64,000 nucleotides of DNA from Galbitalea sp036271875 (GTDB lineage Bacteria; Actinomycetota; Actinomycetes; Actinomycetales; Microbacteriaceae). Where the stretch lies: the NCBI GenBank assembly GCA_036271875.1, contig DATAZU010000015.1, positions 62,001 through 126,000 of the forward strand, read 5' to 3'. The translations under genes and the position numbers were made by a program. Numbering within the stretch: the stretch's first letter is position 1; every line of letters begins with the position of its first letter. The notes beneath the pieces were generated by a model, which searched no databases, was not told the DNA's origin, and worked only from the letters and a program-made list of their open reading frames with translations. Positions 1 to 8,099 of the stretch are shown in pieces.

Positions 1-2
1 TG

Positions 3-284
3 GTCGCCGCGCCGCGCCTCCTCGTTCTTGACGAGCCGTCCATTGGACTCAGTCCGCTCATGCTCAATCGACTTCTCGTCCAGGTCGGCGACCTCGCCCG
101 GAACGAGGATGCGACCGACGCGGACCGCATGGGCGTTCTCCTCATGGAGCAAAACGTCATCGCCGCCTGCAGCGTCGTCGATCGAATTTACGTGCTCCAC
201 CTCGGCAGAATCGTCCACGAGGCCGCCTCACCGGATCCGGACGAGATTTCAGAAATCATCCTGCGGTCGCTCGGCTCGACGTGA
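3..284 (+). CDS. Branched-chain amino acid type ABC transporter ATP-binding protein (LivF-like), C-terminal part
   Basis: The frame is open from the window edge, so only the last 93 residues are seen. They begin with the Walker B segment LLVLDEP followed by SIGLSP, and then the LLMEQN segment typical of LivF-type ATPases, where a Gln-Asn follows the switch region. The protein would energise uptake through a membrane permease at the cytoplasmic face. It lies 63 bp upstream of a CoA-transferase gene on the same strand, so the missing transporter may import the acid degraded by the next genes. That link is inferred from position only. Confidence 0.85.
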   Translation, partial: VAAPRLLVLDEPSIGLSPLMLNRLLVQVGDLARNEDATDADRMGVLLMEQNVIAACSVVDRIYVLHLGRIVHEAASPDPDEISEIILRSLGST

Positions 285-347
285 GGTTTGAAGTACCGAT
301 CAATTTTCGCGGGCTGCTGTAGCTCTGCGTGTACAACTGGAGGAAAA

Positions 348-1520
348 GTGGCAGGGATTCTCGACGGATATCGCGTCCTCGAGCTCGGTGGATACGTCGC
401 GGCGCCTTTTTGCGGCCTGGTGCTGGCACAACTCGGCGCGGAGGTGATCAAGGTCGAGTCCTTCGCGGGGGACCCGACTCGCGTGCGCACGGCCAACTTC
501 ATTGCGAACAATGCCGGCAAGCGCAGCGTGGTCATCGATCTGAAGCGACCGGAGGCCGCCGCCGTCTGGCATCCGTTGTTGTCGTCGGCGCACGCGCTCG
601 TTCACAACGTCGACAACGCTGCCATGAAGCGACTCGGTATCACCTTCGAGGGCTGCCGAAAGGTCAATCCGAACCTGGTGTACAGCCATATCAAAGCGTT
701 CGGCGAAGGTCCGTACTCGGAGCGAACGGCCACCAATCCGGTCGTTGAGGCTCTGTCCGGGCTCATGTCGATCACGGACAACGCTGGGAAGCCGGGCCGA
801 CAGGCGTCATCCTTCTTCGATCAGATGGCGGGCCTGTTTGCCGCGATCGGCATCATGACCGACCTGCTGAGGCCGGCCGAATCCGGCTACACGGAGATCG
901 GCCTCTTCGAGACCGGGTTGTTCTCGACCGCTCCCCGGCTGGCCGACTACGTGGTCAGTAAAGAGCTTTCCGGAGAGGTGTGGGGCACGGCTCCATACGA
1001 CACCTTCGAGACACTGGACAAGAAGTGGATCTTCCTTGGCGTCATCAACGACGCGTTCTGGCGGGCCTTCTGCGAGGTCATGCAGCTTCCGGATGTGCTT
1101 GCCGACACCTCGATCGCGACCAGTGCGCAGCGCCTCGCGCGTAAGCACTACGTCAACTCCATCGCGGATGAGGCGATCTCGCGCTACCCGCGGGCGGAGG
1201 TTCTCGCCATGCTGGAAGGCGCCGGAGTGCCGGCCGCGCCCGTCAACGACTTCGCCGATGTGCTCCAGGATCCGCACGTGCGCGCACCGGGAAAGACATA
1301 CTCAACGTCCTTCGACGGGCACAGCGTGCTCCTGCCGACCCTGCCGCTCGTCGGCTCACTCGCCCCAGCGGCGCCGACGTCGGCGAGCACCCCCGAACTC
1401 GGAGGGGACTCCGTCGACATATTCGACTCGCTCGGGCTTTCGAGCGAGGACGTCGGGGCGCTGATCTCCCGGGGCGTCGTGTCGGACTCGCGGCCTACCG
1501 GCAGCGGGAAGGGCAACTAG
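348..1520 (+). CDS. CaiB/BaiF family (class III) CoA-transferase, probable itaconate or mesaconate CoA-transferase
   Basis: This 390-residue protein moves CoA from an acyl-CoA donor to a carboxylic acid. The N-terminal GYRVLELGGYVAAPFCG and AEVIKVE segments are typical of the family. Asp158 in SSFFDQMAGL matches the aspartate that forms the acyl anhydride in class III enzymes. The GTG at 348 is chosen because GGAGG lies at 339-343 and the homologous part begins there; the open frame extends further upstream without similarity. The stop is directly followed by the hydratase ATG. With the CitE-like gene downstream, activation of itaconate or mesaconate is the likely role; the substrate is inferred. 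Confidence 0.88.
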   Translation: MAGILDGYRVLELGGYVAAPFCGLVLAQLGAEVIKVESFAGDPTRVRTANFIANNAGKRSVVIDLKRPEAAAVWHPLLSSAHALVHNVDNAAMKRLGITFEGCRKVNPNLVYSHIKAFGEGPYSERTATNPVVEALSGLMSITDNAGKPGRQASSFFDQMAGLFAAIGIMTDLLRPAESGYTEIGLFETGLFSTAPRLADYVVSKELSGEVWGTAPYDTFETLDKKWIFLGVINDAFWRAFCEVMQLPDVLADTSIATSAQRLARKHYVNSIADEAISRYPRAEVLAMLEGAGVPAAPVNDFADVLQDPHVRAPGKTYSTSFDGHSVLLPTLPLVGSLAPAAPTSASTPELGGDSVDIFDSLGLSSEDVGALISRGVVSDSRPTGSGKGN

Positions 1521-2366
1521 ATGTCGGCGGACGAGCTCGAACGAACCGGTCAGCTGCACTCCGAGACGCTCGCGGAGGCGGCGGCGCTGCTGTCGCTGGA
1601 CCAAGAATCCGCTTGGAAGACCGACGGTATCCCGCTGCTGTGGCACTGGTTCTTCCTGCTCGAGAACCCGCGCGAAGACGAATTGGGCGCAGACGGCCAT
1701 CCCGCCCAGGGCATCCCGACGCCTCCCTTTCCCGGCGCCCAGCGACTGTTCGCTGGCGGACGGGTGACGCGCCTGGCGCCATTGCGCGTAGACGCTCCTG
1801 CAACGAGACGCACGCGCCTGGCGCGCTGGTCGGAAAAGACCGGAAAATCCGGATCGTTTTTCCTGGCGACGGTTGTCCACGAGATAACCCAGTCGGGCAA
1901 GGTCGTGGTGCACGAAGAGCAGGAGCTCGTTTACCGAGCTCGTGGGGCAAACAGGCACGAGGACGCGGCCCAGCCGCTGGTTCCCATCAGCCCGGAGGAG
2001 TGGTCGGTGCCCATCGACCCGGTGTATCTGTTCCGTTTCTCGGCCCTCACCCACAACAGCCATCGCATTCACTACGACGGGGATTTCGCGCGACGGGTGG
2101 AGGGCCATCCCGGCCTGGTCGTTCACGGCCCGCTTCAGGCGCTGCTCATGACGGAGTACGCCGCTCGTCTGGGCGAGATTCCGGCGGCGTGCACGCTGGA
2201 CTATCGGCTCACTGCGCCGCTGTACCTCGGCGAGGGCCTCATCGTGGGCGGGACGCGAGGCGCGCGATCAACCGAACTGTCGGTGCGTAATGACCACGGA
2301 GTCGTCACCGCGCGCGGCATCCTGCGCGACATCGAAGACGGCGACATCGGATCCTCGTCGGAATGA
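1521..2366 (+). CDS. HTD2/MaoC-type hot-dog hydratase, probable itaconyl-CoA or mesaconyl-CoA hydratase
   Basis: The 281-residue protein has the layout of two-hot-dog acyl-CoA hydratases. The N-terminal half carries WHWFFL and RLFAGGRV. The C-terminal half carries FRFSALTHNSHRIHYD at about 170-190, whose Asn/His residues correspond to the hydratase active site seen in HTD2 and mesaconyl-CoA hydratases. It would hydrate an unsaturated C5 acyl-CoA to citramalyl-CoA in the cytoplasm. The ATG follows the CoA-transferase stop with no gap, and its own TGA overlaps the next ATG, so the genes look translationally coupled. The exact substrate (itaconyl-CoA versus mesaconyl-CoA) cannot be decided from sequence. 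Confidence 0.82.
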   Translation: MSADELERTGQLHSETLAEAAALLSLDQESAWKTDGIPLLWHWFFLLENPREDELGADGHPAQGIPTPPFPGAQRLFAGGRVTRLAPLRVDAPATRRTRLARWSEKTGKSGSFFLATVVHEITQSGKVVVHEEQELVYRARGANRHEDAAQPLVPISPEEWSVPIDPVYLFRFSALTHNSHRIHYDGDFARRVEGHPGLVVHGPLQALLMTEYAARLGEIPAACTLDYRLTAPLYLGEGLIVGGTRGARSTELSVRNDHGVVTARGILRDIEDGDIGSSSE

Positions 2367-3277
2367 CGCAGCGGCGTTCGGCAGGGCTCGCTGCGCGGGT
2401 TTCAGCGCGGCTAGGAGAAGCTCCGGTTTGGTTGCCGGACGAGGGTCGATTGCTATGGGTTGACGTGCGCTCGGCGGTGCTTCATTCGTTTCACCCGGCA
2501 TCAGGGCGGTCGGTGTCAACAGCGCTCGGCGGCGCGGTGAGCATAGTCCTGCCCGATGACTCCGGCGGGTTGGTGGCCGTCACGCCGGACGGCGTGGGAG
2601 TACTCGACGAAGCCACCGGAGTCGTTCACGACGTTGTCACTATGCTGCAAGCGCCGGGCACGCGGCTTAACGACGCCAACTGCGACAGCGCCGGTCGGCT
2701 CTGGGTCGGATCACTCTCCGCGGAGTGGAACGGCGGCAGGGACGGCTGCCTGTATCGGGTCGGGCCCGACCTTCGAGGAACGGTTGCAGCGGACGGATTC
2801 GGCGTGGCAAACGGCATCGGCTGGAGCCCGGACGGGGCAATTCTGTACCTGGTCGACTCGGCCGCCGACACGGTGACCGCTTTCGCGTGCGATCCGGGCT
2901 CGGGCGAGATAACCTCCCCGCGGGTCTTCGCGCAGTGGACCGGACCAGGAGTACCAGACGGTCTGACTGTGGATGAAGAAGGCGGTGTTTGGGTTGCGAT
3001 CTCCGGCGGTGGCGTGGTCTGTCGCTATCTACCGTCGGGTGAACTCGATACGACGGTCAGCCTTCCGGTAAGCAAAGCGACGTCATGCGAGTTCGGCGGA
3101 GCGGGCCTCGATCAGCTGTTCATCACCACGTCGGCGACTGATCACCCGGCAATCCCTGGCACGTCGGCAACAGAGGAACTCGCCGGATGTCTCTTCGTGG
3201 TTGCGGCAGGTGTGCGAGGGACACCGCGACATCCGTTCCGGCGGACCGCGGTCACGCCAATGTCCGGCGGCTCGTAA
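2363..3277 (+). CDS. SMP-30/gluconolactonase/LRE family protein
   Basis: This 304-residue six-bladed beta-propeller lactonase homologue shows the family signatures in order: LGEAPVW near 20, RLNDANCDSAGRLWVGS near 95-115, NGIGWSPDGAILYLVDS near 150 and PDGLTVDEEGGVWVA near 190. Conserved acidic and Asn residues in these motifs bind a divalent metal in characterised members. It overlaps the hydratase gene by ATGA, so it belongs to the same operon. A lactonase is not a required step for itaconate breakdown. It might open a lactone of a hydroxylated C5 acid such as citramalolactone, but that is a guess. Confidence 0.85.
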   Translation: MTQRRSAGLAARVSARLGEAPVWLPDEGRLLWVDVRSAVLHSFHPASGRSVSTALGGAVSIVLPDDSGGLVAVTPDGVGVLDEATGVVHDVVTMLQAPGTRLNDANCDSAGRLWVGSLSAEWNGGRDGCLYRVGPDLRGTVAADGFGVANGIGWSPDGAILYLVDSAADTVTAFACDPGSGEITSPRVFAQWTGPGVPDGLTVDEEGGVWVAISGGGVVCRYLPSGELDTTVSLPVSKATSCEFGGAGLDQLFITTSATDHPAIPGTSATEELAGCLFVVAAGVRGTPRHPFRRTAVTPMSGGS

Positions 3278-3327
3278 CGGCCCCGTCCCTCTTCCCTGCC
3301 CTTACGAAACAAACAAACGGAGGTCTT

Positions 3328-4131
3328 GTGGATCCACGCGTCGCCCGAACAATCCTTTTCGTGCCCGGCTCACGGCCGGACCGTTTCAGGAAAGCGGCGG
3401 CCTCTGGTGCCGACCTGGTCGTCCTGGACCTGGAAGACGCTGTGTCGCCCGATTCCAAAGCGGAGGCTAGACGCTCGGTTCGCGAGTACCTGGCGCAGGC
3501 CGCCGCAGCGGTCCGCATCAACGCCGCCGGGACGCAGTGGCACCGGGAGGATCTTGAGAAACTGGGCGCCATCGCATCCGCAGTCATGGTGCCGAAGGCC
3601 GAGGCGGGGATCGCCCTGACCGAGGTCGGCCGCTCGCTTGAGGCGATGGGGACACCGCTCCTTGCCCTAGTCGAGACTGCGGCCGGGATTCTCGACGCAC
3701 GAGCTATCGCCGCGACGCCGGGCGTCTCGAGGCTCGTCTTCGGAAGTTTCGACCTCGCGGCTGAGTTGGGCGTGGACCCGCTGGACCGTGAGGCGCTCGG
3801 TCACGCTCGCACCAGTCTGGTGCTTGCCTCAGCCGCGGCCGGTCTGGCGGGTCCCGTCGACAGCGTCCACTCTCAACTGGTCGACGAGGCCGGCTTACGA
3901 GAAGAGACCGAATTGGCGCGTCGCCTGGGCTTCACCGGGAAGTTGTGCATCCATCCGGCGCAAGTGTCGGTCATCGAAGCGGCCATGTCGCCAAGGCGGG
4001 AGCAACTCGAGTGGGCGCGGAAGATCATCGAGGCATCTGAGTCGGGCGGTGCTGTGCTCGCGGTCGACGGCGCGATGGTTGATAAGCCGGTGATCGACCG
4101 CGCACGTCGGATGCTCCAGGCGGGACGCTGA
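3328..4131 (+). CDS. HpcH/HpaI (CitE-like) aldolase/lyase, probable citramalyl-CoA lyase
   Basis: The 267-residue TIM-barrel protein carries CitE-like motifs: ILFVPGSRPDRF at the N-terminus, LVVLDLEDAVSP with acidic residues for substrate and metal, VETAAGILDA, VFGSFDLAAELG, and KLCIHPAQV near the C-terminus. Family members cleave citryl-, malyl- or citramalyl-CoA. In this context it would split citramalyl-CoA into acetyl-CoA and pyruvate. The GTG at 3328 is preferred: ACGGAGG precedes it by a few bases and conserved sequence starts there. It is 50 bp after the SMP-30 gene and is the last gene of the cluster. Confidence 0.87.
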   Translation: MDPRVARTILFVPGSRPDRFRKAAASGADLVVLDLEDAVSPDSKAEARRSVREYLAQAAAAVRINAAGTQWHREDLEKLGAIASAVMVPKAEAGIALTEVGRSLEAMGTPLLALVETAAGILDARAIAATPGVSRLVFGSFDLAAELGVDPLDREALGHARTSLVLASAAAGLAGPVDSVHSQLVDEAGLREETELARRLGFTGKLCIHPAQVSVIEAAMSPRREQLEWARKIIEASESGGAVLAVDGAMVDKPVIDRARRMLQAGR

Positions 4132-4281
4132 GTCAGCGCACGACGGCCCGGAAGTATAGGGACCAACAGGTTAGGAACCGGTATCAGCCGGAAGACTCAG
4201 GTCATGAAAGCCTCAGAAATACGCGGTTTTTTGCGAGACTGAAGCGATTCCACCATCGCCAATCGCGTCACCGAGCATTCT

Positions 4282-4635
4282 CTACTGGGCCGCGCTCAGC
4301 TGGGCCTGCCAGTCCGCAGGTACTCGGGACGCAGGCCCGGGCGTGGTCTGATCGCGAGGATGGCTCTGAGGATCGACTAGCGCCGGCCCGTCGATATAGC
4401 CCGCAGTCACGTAGTCGAAGAACCAGTCCTCGCCGGGCTCGAACGACCGGATTATCGAATGTCCGGTAGCCGTCGCGTGTGCCGTTGCATGTTTCGCGAG
4501 CGATGAGTCGCAGCATCCGATATGGCCGCACTCGGCGCATCGCCGCAGATGGAACCACCAGCCGCTGACCGCCTCACAGTCGACGCATCCGGTACCGCTC
4601 GGGGGAACAGACGGGTTAGTCGATTCGTCAGCCAT
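4282..4635 (-). CDS. UBP-type zinc finger domain protein
   Basis: A 117-residue protein that is almost entirely a ZnF-UBP domain, with Cys/His ligands in GCVDCEAV, CAECGHIGCC and HATAHATATGH, then the typical WFFDY. In eukaryotes this fold binds ubiquitin C-termini. In actinobacteria small free-standing copies are common and their function is not known. The ATG at 4635 has GAGGAAGG just upstream on the minus strand. The gene follows the persulfide dioxygenase fusion on the same strand with a 61-bp gap, so they may be cotranscribed. Confidence 0.85.
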   Translation of the reverse strand: MADESTNPSVPPSGTGCVDCEAVSGWWFHLRRCAECGHIGCCDSSLAKHATAHATATGHSIIRSFEPGEDWFFDYVTAGYIDGPALVDPQSHPRDQTTPGPASRVPADWQAQLSAAQ

Positions 4636-4696
4636 GAGTCGCCACCTTCCTCGGACGTCCTCCCCAAGTATGGTCGCGGGAGTGTGCCGTCGATAG

Positions 4697-6073
4697 TTAG
4701 GCCCTGGCCGCGACCTTTGCGTAGCCGTCGTATCCGCCGCGGACATCGGATGCGGTGAAGCCGTTCGCCTTGAGATAGCTGGTGGCGACGCCGGAGCGCC
4801 ATCCCCCCGCGCAATTGATGACCAGGCGAGTGTCGCGGCTGAGTTCGTCAACGCGAGCCGCGAGTTCGGGCAACGGGATGTTGATCGAGCCGGCAATGGC
4901 CCCATCCTCGTACTCGCCTGGACCACGCACGTCGACAAATACAGTGTCGTCGTCCGCGCGCTGCTGCTCGACATCCTCGGCGTTGATCCGCTCGTTCGTC
5001 TCGAGCCTGCCGCTGTCGGCGAGCTGGCGAAGCGTCTCCGCGGGCACGTAGCCCGTGACTCGGTCGAATCCGACTCGAGCGAGTCGGCGCTCGGCCTGCA
5101 GTTCCGTTCCGGCATCCGAGACCAGGATCACGGATGCCCCGTGGAAGTCAAGGAACATCCCGGCGGTCTCCGCGAACCGACCCGCCAGCGGGACGTTGAG
5201 CGATCCTGGGATGTGACCGAGCACAAACGTTTCCACGTCCCTGGTATCGAGGATGACGACGCCCTCGTGGCCGCGGGCCTCGAACGCGGCGTCCGCACCG
5301 AGCGGGGGCAGTCGATGCTCGCGGAACAGGTCATGAACCTGGCGATTGAGCGCAGCATCCTCGACGAAATATTCGGGCACCGGTGGCTGCCCGTTGGTGA
5401 TCATCGCGACGAATTCGTCAACTCCCATCGGCTGGCACGCGATGTTTGTGGCGCGCTCGCGACCGATGGTCGAGTCGCGATCCTCCGAGATGTTCTTGCC
5501 GCAGGCCGAGCCCGCGCCGTGTGCCGGAAAGACGCGCACGGCATCCGGAAGCGCCATCAGCTTGGCCTGGATGGTATCGAATTGCTCGTGCGCGAGCTCG
5601 AGTGGGTCGGCACCGAAGCTGGCTTGCAGGTCGACCCGACCGACATCGCCGACGAACAGGGAATCACCGGTCAGCACGCCGTATGCGACCTCGTCATCGC
5701 GGTGCTCGTAGACCAGAACGCTGATCGACTCGGGCGTGTGGCCGGGTGTGGCGAGAACCTCGAGGGTCACGTCGCCGAGACTGATGCGCTCGCCGTCCGC
5801 AAGCAGACGGGCGTCATACTCTGGGCGCGCTCGGTCGCCGAGCCCGATCCAGGCCCCGGTCGCATCCGCCAGTTCGAGGTGACCGGCCACGAAGTCCGCG
5901 TGGAAGTGAGTCAGAATCACGCCAACGATCGTGAGGTCGTGCTCGCGCGCGGCATCCAGATACTGGTCGATGTCGCGCAGCGGGTCGACGACCACCGCCA
6001 TGCGAGTACTCTCGTCGGCAATCAGATACGAGGCCTGGGAAAGGCACGACTCGTAGGTTTGGTTCACAATCAT
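4697..6073 (-). CDS. Persulfide dioxygenase-like metallo-beta-lactamase fused to two rhodanese domains
   Basis: This 458-residue protein has an MBL domain at about 1-235 with the metal motif THFHADFVAGH and TPGHTPES, like ETHE1 persulfide dioxygenases that oxidise glutathione or protein persulfide to sulfite. Two rhodanese domains follow. The first (about 255-345) has VSDAGTE where the active-site loop should be and lacks Cys, so it is probably inactive. The second (about 360-455) has the loop NCAGGWRSG with Cys. The ATG at 6073 is preferred over an upstream in-frame start because GGGAG lies just before it. Such fusions detoxify sulfide in the cytoplasm. Confidence 0.88.
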   Translation of the reverse strand: MIVNQTYESCLSQASYLIADESTRMAVVVDPLRDIDQYLDAAREHDLTIVGVILTHFHADFVAGHLELADATGAWIGLGDRARPEYDARLLADGERISLGDVTLEVLATPGHTPESISVLVYEHRDDEVAYGVLTGDSLFVGDVGRVDLQASFGADPLELAHEQFDTIQAKLMALPDAVRVFPAHGAGSACGKNISEDRDSTIGRERATNIACQPMGVDEFVAMITNGQPPVPEYFVEDAALNRQVHDLFREHRLPPLGADAAFEARGHEGVVILDTRDVETFVLGHIPGSLNVPLAGRFAETAGMFLDFHGASVILVSDAGTELQAERRLARVGFDRVTGYVPAETLRQLADSGRLETNERINAEDVEQQRADDDTVFVDVRGPGEYEDGAIAGSINIPLPELAARVDELSRDTRLVINCAGGWRSGVATSYLKANGFTASDVRGGYDGYAKVAARA

Positions 6074-6095
6074 CGAAGACTCCCGTGCGCTCTGT

Positions 6096-6113
6096 TTACG
6101 TAACAAAACGTAA
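6096..6113. promoter_or_regulatory. Inverted repeat upstream of the persulfide dioxygenase gene
   Basis: TTACGT and ACGTAA form perfect 6-bp arms around a 6-bp centre, 22 bp upstream of the ATG at 6073 and close to where a promoter or repressor site would be. A sulfur-responsive repressor site is a reasonable guess; no matching regulator gene adjoins it. Confidence 0.35.
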
Positions 6114-6177
6114 TGATGCTCTCAATGATTTAACTGTGTGTTCCCGATCAGTACAACTCGTGCCGATGGCGAGTCGA

Positions 6178-6579
6178 CTAATACATCATCCGCGGGTCGG
6201 CGTAGTACTTGAATTCCAACAGGTTGCCCGAGGGGTCCTGCAGCATGAAACTCTCGTGCTCTTCGACTTTTCCCTCGAAGCGATGGAACGGTTCGACGAA
6301 GAAGTTCAGGTCTCGATTCTTGGCGAGAGCGACCAGCCGACGCCAGTCGTCCGCGTCACGGAAAGTGACGCCGAAGTGCCGCGGATACATTTCAGGGGCC
6401 GGCTCGATCTTGTCCGGGGCCAGGTGACAGACGACCTGGTCGCCGAAGAAGTCGAGCGTAATGCGGTCGTCGTAGCGCCGCGCGAGCTTGCAGCCGAGGC
6501 CCTTGACGTAGAAGCCGTATGCGGCGTCCAGATCGTGGGTCGGGATAGCCAGATGAAACGCGTCTTTTGATTCACGCAT
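6178..6579 (-). CDS. VOC (glyoxalase/dioxygenase fold) family protein
   Basis: A 133-residue single-module VOC protein. It opens with FHLAIPTHDLDAAYGFYV, where the His is a usual metal ligand, and ends with SFMLQDPSGNLLEFKYY, whose Glu is the usual second ligand. Family members include lyases, dioxygenases and isomerases, so no reaction can be assigned. Its ATG lies inside the last codons of the phosphosulfolactate synthase-like gene (8-bp overlap), which shows tight translational coupling and a likely shared pathway. Confidence 0.83.
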   Translation of the reverse strand: MRESKDAFHLAIPTHDLDAAYGFYVKGLGCKLARRYDDRITLDFFGDQVVCHLAPDKIEPAPEMYPRHFGVTFRDADDWRRLVALAKNRDLNFFVEPFHRFEGKVEEHESFMLQDPSGNLLEFKYYADPRMMY

Positions 6580-7351
6580 TGGTTCGTTCCTCCATTGTCA
6601 TTAGCGTGTCGCCACGCAGCCCCAGCCGAAGGGTTTCGAGGGGCACCAGGTCGGTCGACGCGATGTTGCCGAGGTTGGCGTTGGTGCCAACCCGCTCGAC
6701 GAAGTAGATCTGCAGTGCCTTAGTGGGCGCCTCGAACATCAGGTTGTCGACGTCGATGTTCGACGCCAGGATGTCGTCGATGATGTTGCCGCGCAGGTCG
6801 CCGTTCGCGCCGGCGATTCCGCTCGTGCCACTTTCGCGCGCCTCGGTGATGACCTTGACCGCGCCGGCAGCCAGATCCTCACGGATGTCGCGCAGCCACT
6901 CGTCGGCATCCATCTCCGCCGATTTTGCGCTGTCCTTCAGGCCGACCTCACTGAACACCTGGTAGTCGTGCGCGAACCGGGCGACATACTCGGCCTTGAG
7001 TTCGTTGGAGAGGTCGATCGTGCCGTTCGAGATCTCGATGGTCGTTACGCCGTACGAGTCGATGAAGCGTCGCCAGTCGTCGACCTTGTCCTGGACGAGG
7101 AACTTCTCGAACAGCGTGCCGCCGAAGTAATAGTCGACGCCGTTCGCTTTGCACGCGTCGACCTTGGCTTGCAGGCCGGCCGTCACCAGGCTTGTTCCCC
7201 ACCCGAATTTGACGACGTCGACGAGATCGGTGTGGCTCTCGATCACATCCGTGAACTGTCGGGTGGGAAGGCCGCCGTCGATCATCATGGTGACTCCGCT
7301 CGTTCGCGGCTTGGCCGAGCGATGCGGCAGTATGAGCGCCGTCTGGTGCAT
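6572..7351 (-). CDS. Phosphosulfolactate synthase-like protein (ComA family)
   Basis: The 259-residue protein matches the ComA family throughout: VDVVKFGWGTS, GGTLFE, TIEISNGTI, YQVFSEVGLKD and VITEARESG. ComA adds sulfite to phosphoenolpyruvate to make phosphosulfolactate, the first step of coenzyme M synthesis in methanogens; bacterial homologues are known but less well understood. The ATG at 7351 is chosen because the family similarity begins near it; an upstream in-frame start would add 30 residues without similarity. A HAD hydrolase gene lies 67 bp upstream and could supply a phosphatase step, while the nearby persulfide dioxygenase would produce sulfite. The pathway link is inference. 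Confidence 0.85.
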   Translation of the reverse strand: MHQTALILPHRSAKPRTSGVTMMIDGGLPTRQFTDVIESHTDLVDVVKFGWGTSLVTAGLQAKVDACKANGVDYYFGGTLFEKFLVQDKVDDWRRFIDSYGVTTIEISNGTIDLSNELKAEYVARFAHDYQVFSEVGLKDSAKSAEMDADEWLRDIREDLAAGAVKVITEARESGTSGIAGANGDLRGNIIDDILASNIDVDNLMFEAPTKALQIYFVERVGTNANLGNIASTDLVPLETLRLGLRGDTLMTMEERTNA

Positions 7352-7418
7352 TCCTTGTGTTCCCTTCGCCAGGCGCCACCGTGGTCGACCTGAACGTATC
7401 TCGTGAAATCTACGACCG

Positions 7419-8090
7419 CTATCTATGATTCTGCCGAACACCCAGCAGGCCAGGAAGTTCGGTGAGTGAGCGGATGATGGCGAGGCATCCGGCCTCCGCG
7501 TCCGCGTCGCGGTTCAGGCAGCCCCACGGCCCCCGAAGAATTCGAACCGAGGTGAGCCCGGCGCGCTGCGGCGCGACCACATCGTTGTCGAGTTGGTCAC
7601 CGACGTAGACGGTGTCGGCAGGGAGTGCGCCAGCCTCGCTCGCGGCGTGCAGAAAGAATTCGGGTGACGGCTTCGCGATGCGCCATTCTGATGACGATCC
7701 GAGAAAGTCGGCGCCCAGCTCGAGCGCGCGCAACTGCTCGCTAACCATCGCAGGCTGGTTCCCTGCGATGCCGACGACGTAGCCCAGCTCGTGGAGATCT
7801 CGGATGACGGCGCGCACATCGGGATAGAGGTCGCGGTCGTCGATCACGACAGCGCCGTCCGCGGCGGCTCGCCGAGCGAACAGCGCCGAGGCGTCGACCC
7901 CGTCTCCAAAGAAGTCCAGAACGTCGGATACGGATGCTCCCCGCGCGATCATCGCCCCGAACACCGCCGAAAACGTGTGGGCGGGCACCCCGAAGAATTC
8001 GGCCCACGCGGCGTACTCGCGCGTGCGATCGAGCAGAGTCTCGCCGATGTCGAAAACGACGGCGGCGAACCGATGCTCGCGTTGGCTCAT
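7419..8090 (-). CDS. HAD family hydrolase
   Basis: This protein of about 223 residues has the HAD core: motif I in VVFDIGETLLD (nucleophile Asp with the second Asp replaced by Gly-Glu, as in many HAD subfamilies), a helical cap, GIAGNQ as motif II, Lys in RIAKPSPEFF and VYVGDQLDNDV as motif III/IV. It is probably a cytoplasmic phosphatase or dehalogenase-like enzyme. ATG 8090 is preferred over GTG 8093 because GGAG precedes it. The gene starts 9 bp after the cytochrome b stop and precedes the ComA-like gene. Removing phosphate from phosphosulfolactate is one attractive but unproven role. Confidence 0.83.
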   Translation of the reverse strand: MSQREHRFAAVVFDIGETLLDRTREYAAWAEFFGVPAHTFSAVFGAMIARGASVSDVLDFFGDGVDASALFARRAAADGAVVIDDRDLYPDVRAVIRDLHELGYVVGIAGNQPAMVSEQLRALELGADFLGSSSEWRIAKPSPEFFLHAASEAGALPADTVYVGDQLDNDVVAPQRAGLTSVRILRGPWGCLNRDADAEAGCLAIIRSLTELPGLLGVRQNHR

Positions 8091-8099
8091 CACTCCACG

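Noticed and set aside
5141..6103. 320-codon plus-strand open frame
   Set aside because: It is antisense to the persulfide dioxygenase fusion, whose motifs are complete; the plus-strand product shows no fold-like pattern.
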